A DNA stretch of 38,376 bases, from contig JAOAKK010000004.1 in assembly GCA_026413685.1 (NCBI GenBank), positions 1 to 38,376 on the forward strand, read 5' to 3'. Below the pieces are notes generated by a model that saw only the letters and a list, made by a program, of their open reading frames with translations, had not been told where the DNA came from and made no database searches. This DNA is from Microcaldota archaeon (GTDB taxonomy: Archaea; Micrarchaeota; Micrarchaeia; CAILAH01). Position numbers and translations under genes: made by a program. Shown here one piece after another: positions 23,992-32,710 of the stretch. The stretch's first letter is position 1. Each line of letters begins with the position of its first letter.

Positions 23992-25239
23992 ATGCAAAAC
24001 CACGATATCGCTAATTTAAGGCTTGCGGGTGAGGGTGCAGCCAAGATTTATCTTGCTGAGAGGCAGATGCCGGTGCTCACAAACCTGCGGGCCACTTACA
24101 GCAAGTCAAAGTTCCTAAAAGGCCTCACAATTGGAATGTGCATGCACATAACAAAAGAAACAGCTGTATTGTGCAGGACGCTTTTGGCGGCAGGTGCCAA
24201 GGTTGCACTTTGCGCATCCAACCCGCTATCAACCCAGGATGACGTTGCAGCGGCTCTTGTAAAGGATGGGATACATGTTTATGGGAAAAAAGGTGAAACA
24301 ATAGGGGAGTACAAAAGGCATCTGCGTGCTGTTGCAATGCACAGGCCAAACATAATTCTTGATGATGGTGGTGACCTTACAGTTGAGATGCTCCAAAACC
24401 ACAAGGAAAAGCTTGGCTTGGTGATTGGCGGCTGTGAAGAAACAACAACCGGCGTGATCCGCCTGAAGGCGATGGAGCGCGATAACGTATTAAGATACCC
24501 TGTGATTGCGGTGAACGACAACAATACCAAGCGCCTTATAGACAATTATTACGGCACTGGGCAGTCAACAATAGACGGTATACTTCGTGCGACAAACATA
24601 CTGCTTGCGGGCAAGAGCTTTGTTGTGTGCGGCTATGGGCCGTGCGGCAAGGGGTTATCCTTGCGCGCAAAGGGGATGGGTGCAAATGTTATAGTGTGCG
24701 AGGTTAACCCATTCAACGCATTGCAAGCGCATCTTGATGGTTTTCGTGTAATGCCCATTGAGGAGGCTGCCAGGATAGGCGACATTTTTGTTACTGTGAC
24801 TGGGAATACGCATGTAATAACCTATGAGCATATGCTAACGATGAAGGATGGTGCAGTGCTTGCGAACAGCGGCCATTTCGACGTTGAGATTGATGTTGAG
24901 GCGCTCAACAAGAAGGCAAAGGCAAGGAAAAAGGTGCGCCAGCATCTTGATGAATATCTTCTCGTGAACGGAAGGCGCGTGTACGTGTGTGGTGAGGGGC
25001 GGCTTGTCAACCTTGCAGCTGCAGAGGGCCATCCTTCTGAAGTTATGGCCACAAGCTTTTTAGGGCAGTGTTTTGCGATTGAATACCTGGTTGAGAATAT
25101 GGGCAAGCTGCCTGCAAAAGTTATTCGCCTTCCTGAGGAGTATGACTTGAAGATTGCACGCTTGCAGCTCGAGGCGTTTGGCATAAAGCATGACAAAATG
25201 ACTGAAGAGCAGGAAAAATATGTCAAAAGCTGGAAATGA
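23992..25239 (+). CDS. ahcY: Adenosylhomocysteinase (S-adenosylhomocysteine hydrolase)
   Basis: A 415-residue cytoplasmic enzyme that splits S-adenosylhomocysteine to adenosine and homocysteine, removing the product inhibitor of SAM-dependent methyltransferases. It shows LDDGGDLT (about 123-130), the catalytic Lys and Asp in NDNNTKRLIDN (K180, D184), and the NAD-binding loop GYGPCGKG (214-221, usually GYGDVGKG). The length fits archaeal and thermophile enzymes, which lack an insertion found in others. The start at 23992 is the second in-frame option; a start at 23974 would add six residues. It follows the AmmeMemoRadiSam operon in the same direction, which may reflect a shared SAM theme. Confidence 0.95.
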   Translation: MQNHDIANLRLAGEGAAKIYLAERQMPVLTNLRATYSKSKFLKGLTIGMCMHITKETAVLCRTLLAAGAKVALCASNPLSTQDDVAAALVKDGIHVYGKKGETIGEYKRHLRAVAMHRPNIILDDGGDLTVEMLQNHKEKLGLVIGGCEETTTGVIRLKAMERDNVLRYPVIAVNDNNTKRLIDNYYGTGQSTIDGILRATNILLAGKSFVVCGYGPCGKGLSLRAKGMGANVIVCEVNPFNALQAHLDGFRVMPIEEAARIGDIFVTVTGNTHVITYEHMLTMKDGAVLANSGHFDVEIDVEALNKKAKARKKVRQHLDEYLLVNGRRVYVCGEGRLVNLAAAEGHPSEVMATSFLGQCFAIEYLVENMGKLPAKVIRLPEEYDLKIARLQLEAFGIKHDKMTEEQEKYVKSWK

Positions 25240-25289
25240 TGCCTGATGGCTAGCATAATCTAAAACCTTTCGTTTATGCCCAAATCCAG

Positions 25290-25300
25290 TTTTATATAAT
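25290..25300 (+). promoter_or_regulatory. TATA element of the DUF4011 helicase gene
   Basis: TTTTATATAAT lies 21-31 bases before the ATG at 25321, with a GAGGT about 15-20 bases before the start that is too distant for a good ribosome-binding site. A leaderless or short-leader transcript is likely. Confidence 0.45.
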
Positions 25301-25320
25301 TATGAGGTATAATATATTTT

Positions 25321-28300
25321 ATGGGCGAACCGGAGGGAGAAGCTACTTCTATTCAGCAGAAGATTGAAAAGAAGATAGAGTTATGGAAAGGCAAGCTGCT
25401 CGATATCTCCCTGCGCAACAAGCTCATTAACTTCAAGGATGGCGGCAATTCCTGCCTGAGGCTGTCCGTGAAAAGCCCAGAGGCGTTCTATGATGAGCTT
25501 CTTTCGGGCACAGCAAAGTTCTTTTTTGCAAAAAGCAGCTCAACCGACCAAAAGCCAAACGTGCTGCGCTCTTTATACAACGATGCGGAAACTTACCGCA
25601 GGCTTTACCAGATTTATCTCACATCAAACGAAAGCCTCTCCGAACAGGGTGTGAACACGCTCTACCTGACGTTTGGCTATCTTGAATATGAAAGTAACGA
25701 AGAGGGCAATGGGGCCGCAAAGAAAAAAGCCAGAAGCAGGGATGAAGCTGCGACTGTTTTTGGGCAGCAGGGCACAACTGCCTTGAAAGCGCCGCTTGTG
25801 CTTGTCCCAGTCAGGATTGAGCGCAGGAAAGAGGCAGCACGTGATAAGCATCCGTTTTCAATATCATTCCTGGACGATGATATACACATTAACCCAGCGC
25901 TCAGGCAGAAGATTTTGCAGCAAAACAACATAGACATAGATTTCCCTTTTGAGACGCTCAGTGAATACTTGGGCAAACTCTCAGAGGAAGTGAAAAAGTT
26001 TGGCTGGAAAGTAACATCAGAGGATGTTTATCTTGGGATATTCTCATTCCAGAAGCTTTCACTCTACAGGGACCTTGAGCTTAACAGGGAGCGCATAACC
26101 AAGCACCCAGTTGTGCGTGCACTTGTGGGCGACAGGAGCGCATTGGCACAGCAAGCTTTTGAAAGCATTGATACAGATATGCTTGACCCGAAAGAGTCGT
26201 TTTTTGTGCTTGATGCTGACTCGAGCCAGCAGGAGGCAATAATCGCAGCCCGCAAGGGCCTTAGCTTTGTGCTGCAGGGGCCGCCAGGCACGGGCAAATC
26301 GCAGACGATTGCAAACATAATCGCACAGCAGCTTGCAGATGGCAAGAAGGTGTTGTTTGTAAGCGAAAAAATGGCCGCCCTTGAGGTTGTAAAGAAACGG
26401 CTCGATGCTGCCGGCATTGGGACCTACCTTCTTGAATTGCACAACGCAGATACGGCTGGCAAGAAATGGGTGCTTGAGCAGTTTGAGAAAGCGCTCGTTG
26501 AAAACAAGCTTTATGCCAGCAATGAGCAGCTGATAGACCAGCTCAAAGAGGCGCGTGCAATCCTTAAGGCGTATGGCAATGAGCTGGTTGGTGATGAGCG
26601 AGGGCCACTGCCACTCTACAGGATATTAGGCCGCCTTGCAAGGCTTGAGCACGTAAAAATCTCAGACATAGGCCTGAGCGTACGCCCGGATTTCAGCGAG
26701 TTCCAGCGCAATATGCATCTTATGGAAGAGCTCGACCTGTACGAGAAGCAGCAGCGTGAGTTTAATACGAGCATTCTTCGTTATGTAAACCACAAGAATT
26801 TCAGGGCGTTTACGGATTTCAAGCAGGAAACACTGAAAGAGCTTATAGGCACAGCAATTGAGGTAATCCAACATATCAAGGAGGAGAGCGACCAGCTTGA
26901 GGACAAGGCAGGCCTGTATGTCAGGAGGATTGTTGATTTCAAGCAGATGGACAATAAGCTATCACTTCTCATAAGGCAGCCAAAAGTGTCATACAGGATA
27001 AAAGAGGAATGGTTCAGCATTGGCATTGATGATATTATTATGCGCCTTAACAAGTATGCTACGAAATCCAGCGAGCATGCGGCACTGCGCAAATACTTGT
27101 TATCCAAATACAGGGAAAACCTTCTTTCCCATTCATACCACGAGCTTGAAGATATGGTATCAAAGCTCGATGGCCTTTACTCTGTAAAGGTGGTCAGGTG
27201 GGTTGACCCGAGATATAAGAAGATTTCAGACCATATCCACGCGCTTCTTCTTGAGAAGGCAAATCTCACGCACGAGGAAATGGCAAACGATATACGCAAA
27301 GCCATACTCTGCAAGAGGATTTGGGATGAGCTCTGCGAAGAGGCACGTGAGATTAAAGGCATCATCAAGGAAGAGCGGCTTGAGGTGGAAGAGCTGCAGG
27401 CAGTATTTTCATGGATACGCAGCTTGAAATCCATAGAAGGGATGTGCAATGGCCGGCTCATACGCTCGGTTTGTGCAGGCTTGGACCTTGCACCGCTTGC
27501 ACAAAAGTTCATCGCACATGCAAACACACTCACAGACAGCTATCTTGCGATAAGTGAATTTTTTGAGACAGAGGCCTCTGAACGGCTCCTGCTCTCAGCG
27601 TCCTGGGAGCGCCTGGAGGAGCGCCTGGAGCATATCTTACAGAATGCAGGCGAGATTTCTAAATGGGTTGAGTTTAAGGTGACCCTTGACAAGCTCACAC
27701 CCGAGCTGAGGAGGGTGTTTGACAAATGCATGACAATAGAGGGGAGGAACTACAAGGTCAGTGAGCTTTATGAGAAGATATTCCTGCAGGAATGCCTTTC
27801 AAGCATGGATGCTGATATTGCAAGGAAAAGCAGGGAGTATCTTGATATGGTCTACGCAAAGTTTGTTGAGAGCGATAAGGAGCATAAGTTTTACTCACGC
27901 AACCGCATCATTGAGATGATAGAAGCCAAGAAGCCAAAGATAAGCCTAACCTCACGCAGCTCTGAGGTAGGGATACTCTCAAAGGAGATAAGCAAGAGCA
28001 GGAGGCATAAGCCGCTGCGCAAGCTGTTTTCTGAGATAAAAAACCTCGTGTTTGTCCTCAAGCCGTGCTTTATGATGAGCCCGCTCTCGGTTGCTAGGTT
28101 TATCGACCCTGATGTTATAGAGTTTGATACAGTTATTTTCGATGAGGCATCACAGGTTATGGTTGAGGATGCAATAAGCTCGATAATCCGCAGCAAGCAG
28201 GTTATCATAGTTGGCGACTCAAAACAATTGCCTCCAACGATGTTTTTCAAGGTTAATGAGGGGATTGATGTTGAGGAAGGGCTGGAAGAGGCGGCAAGCA

Positions 28301-30075
28301 TACTTGATGAGGCATCAGCAGCCCTCCCCACACACATGCTCAGGTGGCATTATCGCAGCAGGGATGAGTCGCTCATAAACTTCTCAAACACGCATTTTTA
28401 CAATGGCGACCTGATAACATTCCCAAACAACCAAGTTGACAGCTTTGCAATTGATTTCACGTATGTCAGGAACGGTGTGTATGAGCGCGGCGGCAGCAGG
28501 CAGAACCGCGTTGAGGCAAGAAAGGTTGTTGAGCTTATAAAGCAGCACTTTGATACAACACCCGAGAAATCTCTTGGCGTGATAGCGTTTAGCATTGCAC
28601 AGCAGCAGGCAATACTTGAAGAGCTCGACCATTTCCTTACCTGGCACCCGTCATACCAGAAGCTTTTGAATGGCAGCAACCTGCGCGGGTTCTTTGTGAA
28701 AAATCTTGAGACTGTGCAGGGTGATGAGCGAGATGTTATCATATTGAGCATAGGATACGGCAGGGATGCTGATGGCAACCTATCACTTAACTTCGGCCCG
28801 CTGAACAAAGAAGGTGGCGTGCGCAGGCTTAACGTTGCAATCTCACGTGCAATTGAGCGCGTAAAGGTTGTGTCATCAATACTGCCGGAGGACATAAGCG
28901 AAGCGCGTGTGAGCAGTGAGGGAATCCTCCTTCTCAAGAAATACCTGCAATATGCACGTGCGGGTGAATCACTGCACAAAAGGCAAAACGAGTTTGATTC
29001 TGAGCTCCAGGAGGCTGTTTATAGGAAGCTTACCTCATATGGTCTCATAGCTGAAAAAAACATAGGGAGCTCACGGTTCAATATAGATATTGCAATCCGG
29101 GAGAGTGAGGATAGCAACCGTTACCTGCTTGCAGTTGAGCTTGATGGTAAGGCATACAGCAGTGCAAAAAGCACTCGTGACAGGGATAGGCTGAGGCGTG
29201 AGATGCTTGAGTCGCTCGGGTGGAAAGTGCACCGCATATGGTCTTATGACTGGGTCCTCAACCCTGAAAAGGAGGTTGAGCGCATAATTGAATTGATTAA
29301 TAAACAAGGCGGGCAGGCGCCGCGGCAAAAGGGTGATGATGAAGGCGCCAGGCAGAGGCAGCTTATTGCCAACAATGAGCTCTCTTTTGCAATAAAGGAA
29401 TACCCGACAATAGTATGCCCGTTGCTTGGCTCACCTGATGACTTTATGAAAACAGATTTCTTTAATGCCATACGCGACGTGATAAAGTCTGAAGGCCCAA
29501 TACACAAGGATTTGCTGATGAAGCGCATATTTGAGTGTTATGGGGTTAAGGATGGCACCCGTGCAAGAAACAGGTTTGATGAGATTCTTGGCCTTCACCT
29601 TCCATCTCAGGATATTTTCATTGAAGGAGATATTTACTGGGCCAGTGAGCCCAGGTTTATGTTCAACATCAGGAGAAGCGATGCGGAGATCCGCCCGCTG
29701 AATCTCATACCAATGCCAGAAATACGGCTTGCAGTCCTTCTTGTTGTAAGCAACGCAATCAGCATTGCGCGCGAGGATATACCACGTGAAGTGCTCGCAA
29801 TTTTTGGTGCACCCAAGATAACACCAAAGTTTAAAGGGCGTGTTGGTGTTGCAATAGATGAGCTTATAGAAAAAGGCTACCTCTCTGAAGACAGCGGCAA
29901 AATAATAATAGATAAGGAATTCCAGAAAAAGGCCGAAGAAAGCCAGAGGAAAGAACACCAGGCAGGCACCACAACCAAAGCACCAAAAGAGGATGATAAT
30001 ACTAGCAGCCAGCCGCCATTAAGCTACAAGCCGCACCTGCCGGGTGATAGCTCCCCCCCATCTGTTGTTTTTTAG
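25321..30075 (+). CDS. DUF4011 / SF1 helicase / REase / DUF3320 protein
   Basis: A 1584-residue protein, by far the largest in the window. In order: DUF4011 at about 10-200 (WKGKLLDISLRNKLINF), SF1 helicase motor with Walker A GPPGTGKS (320-327), Walker B FDEASQ (D941/E942), LRWHYRS, TVQGDERDVIILS and motif VI VRRLNVAISRA (1167-1177), then a restriction-endonuclease-like domain (MTES_1575 type) with D1256 and E1273-x-D1275 in AVELDGKAY, and DUF3320 at about 1490-1555. About 600 residues of coiled-coil-like sequence separate the two motor halves. Proteins with this plan are known from antiphage defence islands and also as single genes. It acts on DNA by inference. It stands alone with its own promoter, so a defence role is likely but unproven. 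Confidence 0.85.
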   Translation: MGEPEGEATSIQQKIEKKIELWKGKLLDISLRNKLINFKDGGNSCLRLSVKSPEAFYDELLSGTAKFFFAKSSSTDQKPNVLRSLYNDAETYRRLYQIYLTSNESLSEQGVNTLYLTFGYLEYESNEEGNGAAKKKARSRDEAATVFGQQGTTALKAPLVLVPVRIERRKEAARDKHPFSISFLDDDIHINPALRQKILQQNNIDIDFPFETLSEYLGKLSEEVKKFGWKVTSEDVYLGIFSFQKLSLYRDLELNRERITKHPVVRALVGDRSALAQQAFESIDTDMLDPKESFFVLDADSSQQEAIIAARKGLSFVLQGPPGTGKSQTIANIIAQQLADGKKVLFVSEKMAALEVVKKRLDAAGIGTYLLELHNADTAGKKWVLEQFEKALVENKLYASNEQLIDQLKEARAILKAYGNELVGDERGPLPLYRILGRLARLEHVKISDIGLSVRPDFSEFQRNMHLMEELDLYEKQQREFNTSILRYVNHKNFRAFTDFKQETLKELIGTAIEVIQHIKEESDQLEDKAGLYVRRIVDFKQMDNKLSLLIRQPKVSYRIKEEWFSIGIDDIIMRLNKYATKSSEHAALRKYLLSKYRENLLSHSYHELEDMVSKLDGLYSVKVVRWVDPRYKKISDHIHALLLEKANLTHEEMANDIRKAILCKRIWDELCEEAREIKGIIKEERLEVEELQAVFSWIRSLKSIEGMCNGRLIRSVCAGLDLAPLAQKFIAHANTLTDSYLAISEFFETEASERLLLSASWERLEERLEHILQNAGEISKWVEFKVTLDKLTPELRRVFDKCMTIEGRNYKVSELYEKIFLQECLSSMDADIARKSREYLDMVYAKFVESDKEHKFYSRNRIIEMIEAKKPKISLTSRSSEVGILSKEISKSRRHKPLRKLFSEIKNLVFVLKPCFMMSPLSVARFIDPDVIEFDTVIFDEASQVMVEDAISSIIRSKQVIIVGDSKQLPPTMFFKVNEGIDVEEGLEEAASILDEASAALPTHMLRWHYRSRDESLINFSNTHFYNGDLITFPNNQVDSFAIDFTYVRNGVYERGGSRQNRVEARKVVELIKQHFDTTPEKSLGVIAFSIAQQQAILEELDHFLTWHPSYQKLLNGSNLRGFFVKNLETVQGDERDVIILSIGYGRDADGNLSLNFGPLNKEGGVRRLNVAISRAIERVKVVSSILPEDISEARVSSEGILLLKKYLQYARAGESLHKRQNEFDSELQEAVYRKLTSYGLIAEKNIGSSRFNIDIAIRESEDSNRYLLAVELDGKAYSSAKSTRDRDRLRREMLESLGWKVHRIWSYDWVLNPEKEVERIIELINKQGGQAPRQKGDDEGARQRQLIANNELSFAIKEYPTIVCPLLGSPDDFMKTDFFNAIRDVIKSEGPIHKDLLMKRIFECYGVKDGTRARNRFDEILGLHLPSQDIFIEGDIYWASEPRFMFNIRRSDAEIRPLNLIPMPEIRLAVLLVVSNAISIAREDIPREVLAIFGAPKITPKFKGRVGVAIDELIEKGYLSEDSGKIIIDKEFQKKAEESQRKEHQAGTTTKAPKEDDNTSSQPPLSYKPHLPGDSSPPSVVF

Positions 30076-30085
30076 GCGAACAGCC

Positions 30086-30096
30086 ATAATTTTAAC
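30086..30096 (+). promoter_or_regulatory. TATA-like element of the second HAD gene
   Basis: ATAATTTTAAC lies 23-33 bases before the ATG at 30119 in the short gap after the helicase gene. Confidence 0.35.
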
Positions 30097-30118
30097 ATTT
30101 ACGTGCGCTTAATACAGC

Positions 30119-30733
30119 ATGGCAAGGCGCGCAATAATACTTGACTTGTTCGGGGTAATTGTTGACAACCCGCATTTCCTATCATACTTCCTTGTCCCAG
30201 AATTCCGTGGAAAGCCAGAGCATGTTGAGGTCAGGAAGATGTACTTTGATGTTTGTGAAGGGCGGGCATCGGAGCGTGATTTGTCAGCCCTGCTTGCCAG
30301 CAAGCGTATTGATTACGAGAGCAGGATTGAGTATGCAACTACACGGATGGTCGAGTTCATTGACCAGTCATTATTTTCGCTTGAAGAGGTAGGTGATGTC
30401 TTCCTTTATACTCATTTTTATACTAGGCCTTTGCGCGCTTTTCTACATAAGTCAAAGACTGACTCCGTATTTAAGCACGTGTTTTGCACAGATGTGCTTG
30501 CCTCCACAAAAGAAGACGGGTTTCCAGCTGTCAAGCGCTATCTGGACAACCTTGGGTATGTTGCGGAGGATGCAGTTGTCGTTGATGATACAAAGAGCGT
30601 GATTGAGGCAGCTAAGAAAAGCGGCTTCGGAATAACAATGCAGAAGATAACCGAGCCTAAAAGGATGGATGCGCTCGGTGCAGATTTTGTGATCTCTAGG
30701 CTTAGCCAGATAAAAGATGTCCTGCCATATTGA
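30119..30733 (+). CDS. HAD-like hydrolase
   Basis: A 204-residue protein of the HAD superfamily. Motif I is ILDLFGVIVD (nucleophile D9); the second position of the usual DxD is Phe, which is seen in some dehalogenase and phosphatase branches. The late acidic motif is AVVVDDTKSVIEAAKKSGF, which fits HAD motif IV. The cap region (about 18-100) differs from that of the HAD protein at 18370. Substrate and role are unknown. It converges on the zinc-binding protein gene just downstream. Confidence 0.75.
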   Translation: MARRAIILDLFGVIVDNPHFLSYFLVPEFRGKPEHVEVRKMYFDVCEGRASERDLSALLASKRIDYESRIEYATTRMVEFIDQSLFSLEEVGDVFLYTHFYTRPLRAFLHKSKTDSVFKHVFCTDVLASTKEDGFPAVKRYLDNLGYVAEDAVVVDDTKSVIEAAKKSGFGITMQKITEPKRMDALGADFVISRLSQIKDVLPY

Positions 30734-30742
30734 ATTGGCAGT

Positions 30743-30928
30743 TCAGAACATCTGCTCCAAAACCCCATCATCACTTATTTTTTCTTTAAGCCCTTCGCTC
30801 ATATCCTCAAGGATCCAATACCTGCCGCACGTGCATTTTGCAGAGAACGTATAGCTTTCCCCCACATGCCTGTTTAGCAGCACTTTGCAGCCACAACAGC
30901 ATTCAATTGCCACCTTATCCTTTTCCAT
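30743..30928 (-). CDS. Small zinc-ribbon-like protein
   Basis: A 61-residue protein with two Cys pairs (ECCCGC near residues 9-14, and CTCG about 25 residues later) that could bind one zinc ion. The rest is charged. The ATG at 30928 is chosen because GGTGGG stands close upstream; longer starts would run into MarC. It follows marC by 20 bases and is probably cotranscribed with it. Function unknown. Confidence 0.6.
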   Translation of the reverse strand: MEKDKVAIECCCGCKVLLNRHVGESYTFSAKCTCGRYWILEDMSEGLKEKISDDGVLEQMF

Positions 30929-30948
30929 AAACCCACCACTCCTATACT

Positions 30949-31530
30949 TTATGCTGCACCCAGGAACGCAGATGCGCCGCTGAGTATGAATTGGACACCC
31001 CACGCGATTGTGACAATCCCAATCATTGTTGATAATACCTGCATCCCATTTTTCCCGAGAAGCTTGCTTATTGGCTGTACGAGCAGCAAGGATACAAGGA
31101 CAACAAGAAGGGCAAGCACACCAGCGATTAACGTGTTGGCCAGCCCGACCTGCTCAACAAGTATGATGGTTGTTGCAATCGTTGCAGGGCCGGTAATCAA
31201 GGGTGTCCCGATAACAACAGCCGCACTGCTGAGGTCTTTCTTCTCCCTGCTGAAAGTAATCCCAAGCGCCATTTGTATCCCTAAAAGTGAGAGCACAATG
31301 CCACCAGCCGCCTTGAAGCTGTTTATGTCAACACCAAGCACGTATAATACCAGCTTGCCGCCAAATGCAAACAGGAAGAACACAAGCGCGGCAACAAAAA
31401 CCGCCTTGAGTGCGATACTCCTTATTTCCTTGCCATCCTTGTTTCCAACAAGTGATAACAGTGCGCTCATGCTCACCAAAGGGTCCATAATCACAAGCAG
31501 AAGTATGAAGGGCTCAATAATGCCAAACAT
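30949..31530 (-). CDS. MarC-family membrane protein
   Basis: A 193-residue protein with about six membrane helices and the family hallmarks LLVIMDPLVSMSALLSLVG near the start and GTPLITGPATIATTI in the middle. MarC proteins are often called NAAT-type transporters, but the substrate is not established. GAGGTG precedes the ATG. The gene reads towards the small zinc-ribbon-like gene and is followed upstream by the tRNA-Thr gene on the same strand. Confidence 0.88.
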   Translation of the reverse strand: MFGIIEPFILLLVIMDPLVSMSALLSLVGNKDGKEIRSIALKAVFVAALVFFLFAFGGKLVLYVLGVDINSFKAAGGIVLSLLGIQMALGITFSREKKDLSSAAVVIGTPLITGPATIATTIILVEQVGLANTLIAGVLALLVVLVSLLLVQPISKLLGKNGMQVLSTMIGIVTIAWGVQFILSGASAFLGAA

Positions 31531-31565
31531 AACTACACCTCGCCATCCAACCCACTCCTTTGCAA

Positions 31566-31681
31566 AGCCCCAGGGGAGATTTGAACTCCCGGCTTCGTCC
31601 TTATCAGGAAGCAGAAGTTACATCTGCACACATAACCAAGCCTTACCAAGGACGCACTCTACCAGGCTGAGTTACTGGGGC
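31566..31681 (-). tRNA. tRNA-Thr (GGT) with a 42-base intron
   Basis: Read on the minus strand, the gene folds into a full cloverleaf: acceptor stem GCCCCAG/CTGGGGC, D arm ACTC-AGCCTGGTA-GAGT, anticodon stem CGTCC/GGACG, and T arm GGGAG-TTCAAAT-CTCCC. The anticodon loop is TTGGTAA, giving anticodon GGT (threonine). Discriminator base 73 is T, as common for archaeal tRNA-Thr. No CCA is encoded. The loop is interrupted after position 37 by 42 bases; mature exons are 31644-31681 and 31566-31601. Confidence is high because every stem pairs perfectly and the exons join to a standard 74-base tRNA. Confidence 0.93.
31602..31643 (-). other. tRNA-Thr intron with bulge-helix-bulge splice sites
   Basis: The 42-base intron lies at canonical position 37/38. 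Both cut sites can sit in three-base UAA bulges (cut UA^A), separated by a four-pair helix between TTGG of the exon and CTGA of the intron (two pairs are G-U). The outer helix is weak. An internal hairpin GCAGA...TCTGC fills the intron. This is a relaxed form of the motif cut by archaeal EndA. Confidence 0.75.
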
Positions 31682-31702
31682 GCGCAAAAGTTTAAGTGCG
31701 CA

Positions 31703-31713
31703 TTATTTTTTAT
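31703..31713 (-). promoter_or_regulatory. Probable TATA element of the tRNA-Thr gene
   Basis: The minus strand reads ATAAAAAATAA at 22-32 bases before the mature tRNA 5' end, in the gap shared with the divergent deoxyhypusine synthase gene. Confidence 0.35.
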
Positions 31714-31752
31714 TCTTTATGAGCTACTCTCTATACGCCACAGTTGGTTGTT

Positions 31753-32706
31753 ATGGAAGATAAAATAGAAGGGTTCGATTTTGAGGATGTCAGGTCATAC
31801 TCAAAGCTGCTCAGGGCATACAAAAAACTAGGGATACAGGCAACTAACCTCTCACTTGCAGACGAGATACTGCACGAGATGGTATTTGACGAAAAAACAC
31901 TGCTTTTTTTCTCTTTTACATCAACCATTGCAAGCTCCGGCTTGCGAGAGGTTGCTGCACAATTCATACGTGATGCACGGCCAGGCATCATAATAACAAC
32001 AGCGGGCGCAATTGAGGAGGACATAATGAAATGCAGGGGAAACTTTTACCTTGGCAGCTTTAACACAGATGACTCAGAGCTTAGAAAGAAGGGGATAAAC
32101 CGCATAGGTAACATTTTTGTCCCAAACGAAAGGTATGAGGAGCTTGAGGCATATGTTGTGCCAATCCTGAAATCGCTCGACACAAAGGGCAACGGCAAGC
32201 CGGCCTCTGTAAGCGGCCTCATATCCGCGCTCTCAGAAGGCCTGAAGGATGACGGCTCAATCCTGAAAGCTGCCCGTGATACAGGTGCAAAGGTATTTTG
32301 CCCATCAATCATAGATGGTGCGCTCGGCCTCCAGCTTTATTTTTACAGGCAAAAGCACCCTAGCTTTGTGCTCGACCAGCTCGCAGATATGAGTGATCTG
32401 GCAAACACAACAATAAACGCAGAGCGCACTGGGGCACTCATAATAGGTGGTGGTGCGGTTAAGCATTACACAATAGGTGTTAACCTCCTGCGTGACGGCC
32501 TGGACAGGGCAGTTTACATTTCCACAGCGCACGAGTTTGATGCGTCCCTCAGCGGCGCCTTCCCGCACGAGGCGGTAAGCTGGGGAAAGATAAGGCCTTC
32601 CGCAAAATACGCCCTTGTAAATGATGAGGCATCAATCTCATTCCCACTTTTGGCACTCTCACTGCACGAAAAAGTAAGAAAAACGGCAAAACTAAGGAAA
32701 AGATAA
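31753..32706 (+). CDS. dys: Deoxyhypusine synthase
   Basis: A 317-residue enzyme that transfers the aminobutyl group of spermidine to a lysine of translation factor aIF5A, using NAD. The active-site lysine lies in AVSWGKIRP (K279), and the NAD/substrate blocks SGLREVAAQFIRDARPGIIITTAGAIEED, CPSIIDGALG and TAHEFDASLSGAFP are well conserved. The ATG at 31753 is chosen; a TTG at 31744 would add three residues. Its 3' end is four bases from the convergent TBP gene. The family marks the organism as archaeal, since deoxyhypusine synthase serves archaea and eukaryotes. Confidence 0.95.
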   Translation: MEDKIEGFDFEDVRSYSKLLRAYKKLGIQATNLSLADEILHEMVFDEKTLLFFSFTSTIASSGLREVAAQFIRDARPGIIITTAGAIEEDIMKCRGNFYLGSFNTDDSELRKKGINRIGNIFVPNERYEELEAYVVPILKSLDTKGNGKPASVSGLISALSEGLKDDGSILKAARDTGAKVFCPSIIDGALGLQLYFYRQKHPSFVLDQLADMSDLANTTINAERTGALIIGGGAVKHYTIGVNLLRDGLDRAVYISTAHEFDASLSGAFPHEAVSWGKIRPSAKYALVNDEASISFPLLALSLHEKVRKTAKLRKR

Positions 32707-32710
32707 AGAG

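Noticed and set aside
31682-31701. Short inverted repeat GCGCA...TGCGC beside the tRNA
   Set aside because: It lies between the tRNA and its probable promoter and has only five pairs with a loose loop, too weak to call a terminator or operator.
30986-31768. Plus-strand frame of 260 codons antisense to marC, running through the tRNA
   Set aside because: It reads through a structural RNA gene and overlaps marC completely, and its product resembles no family.
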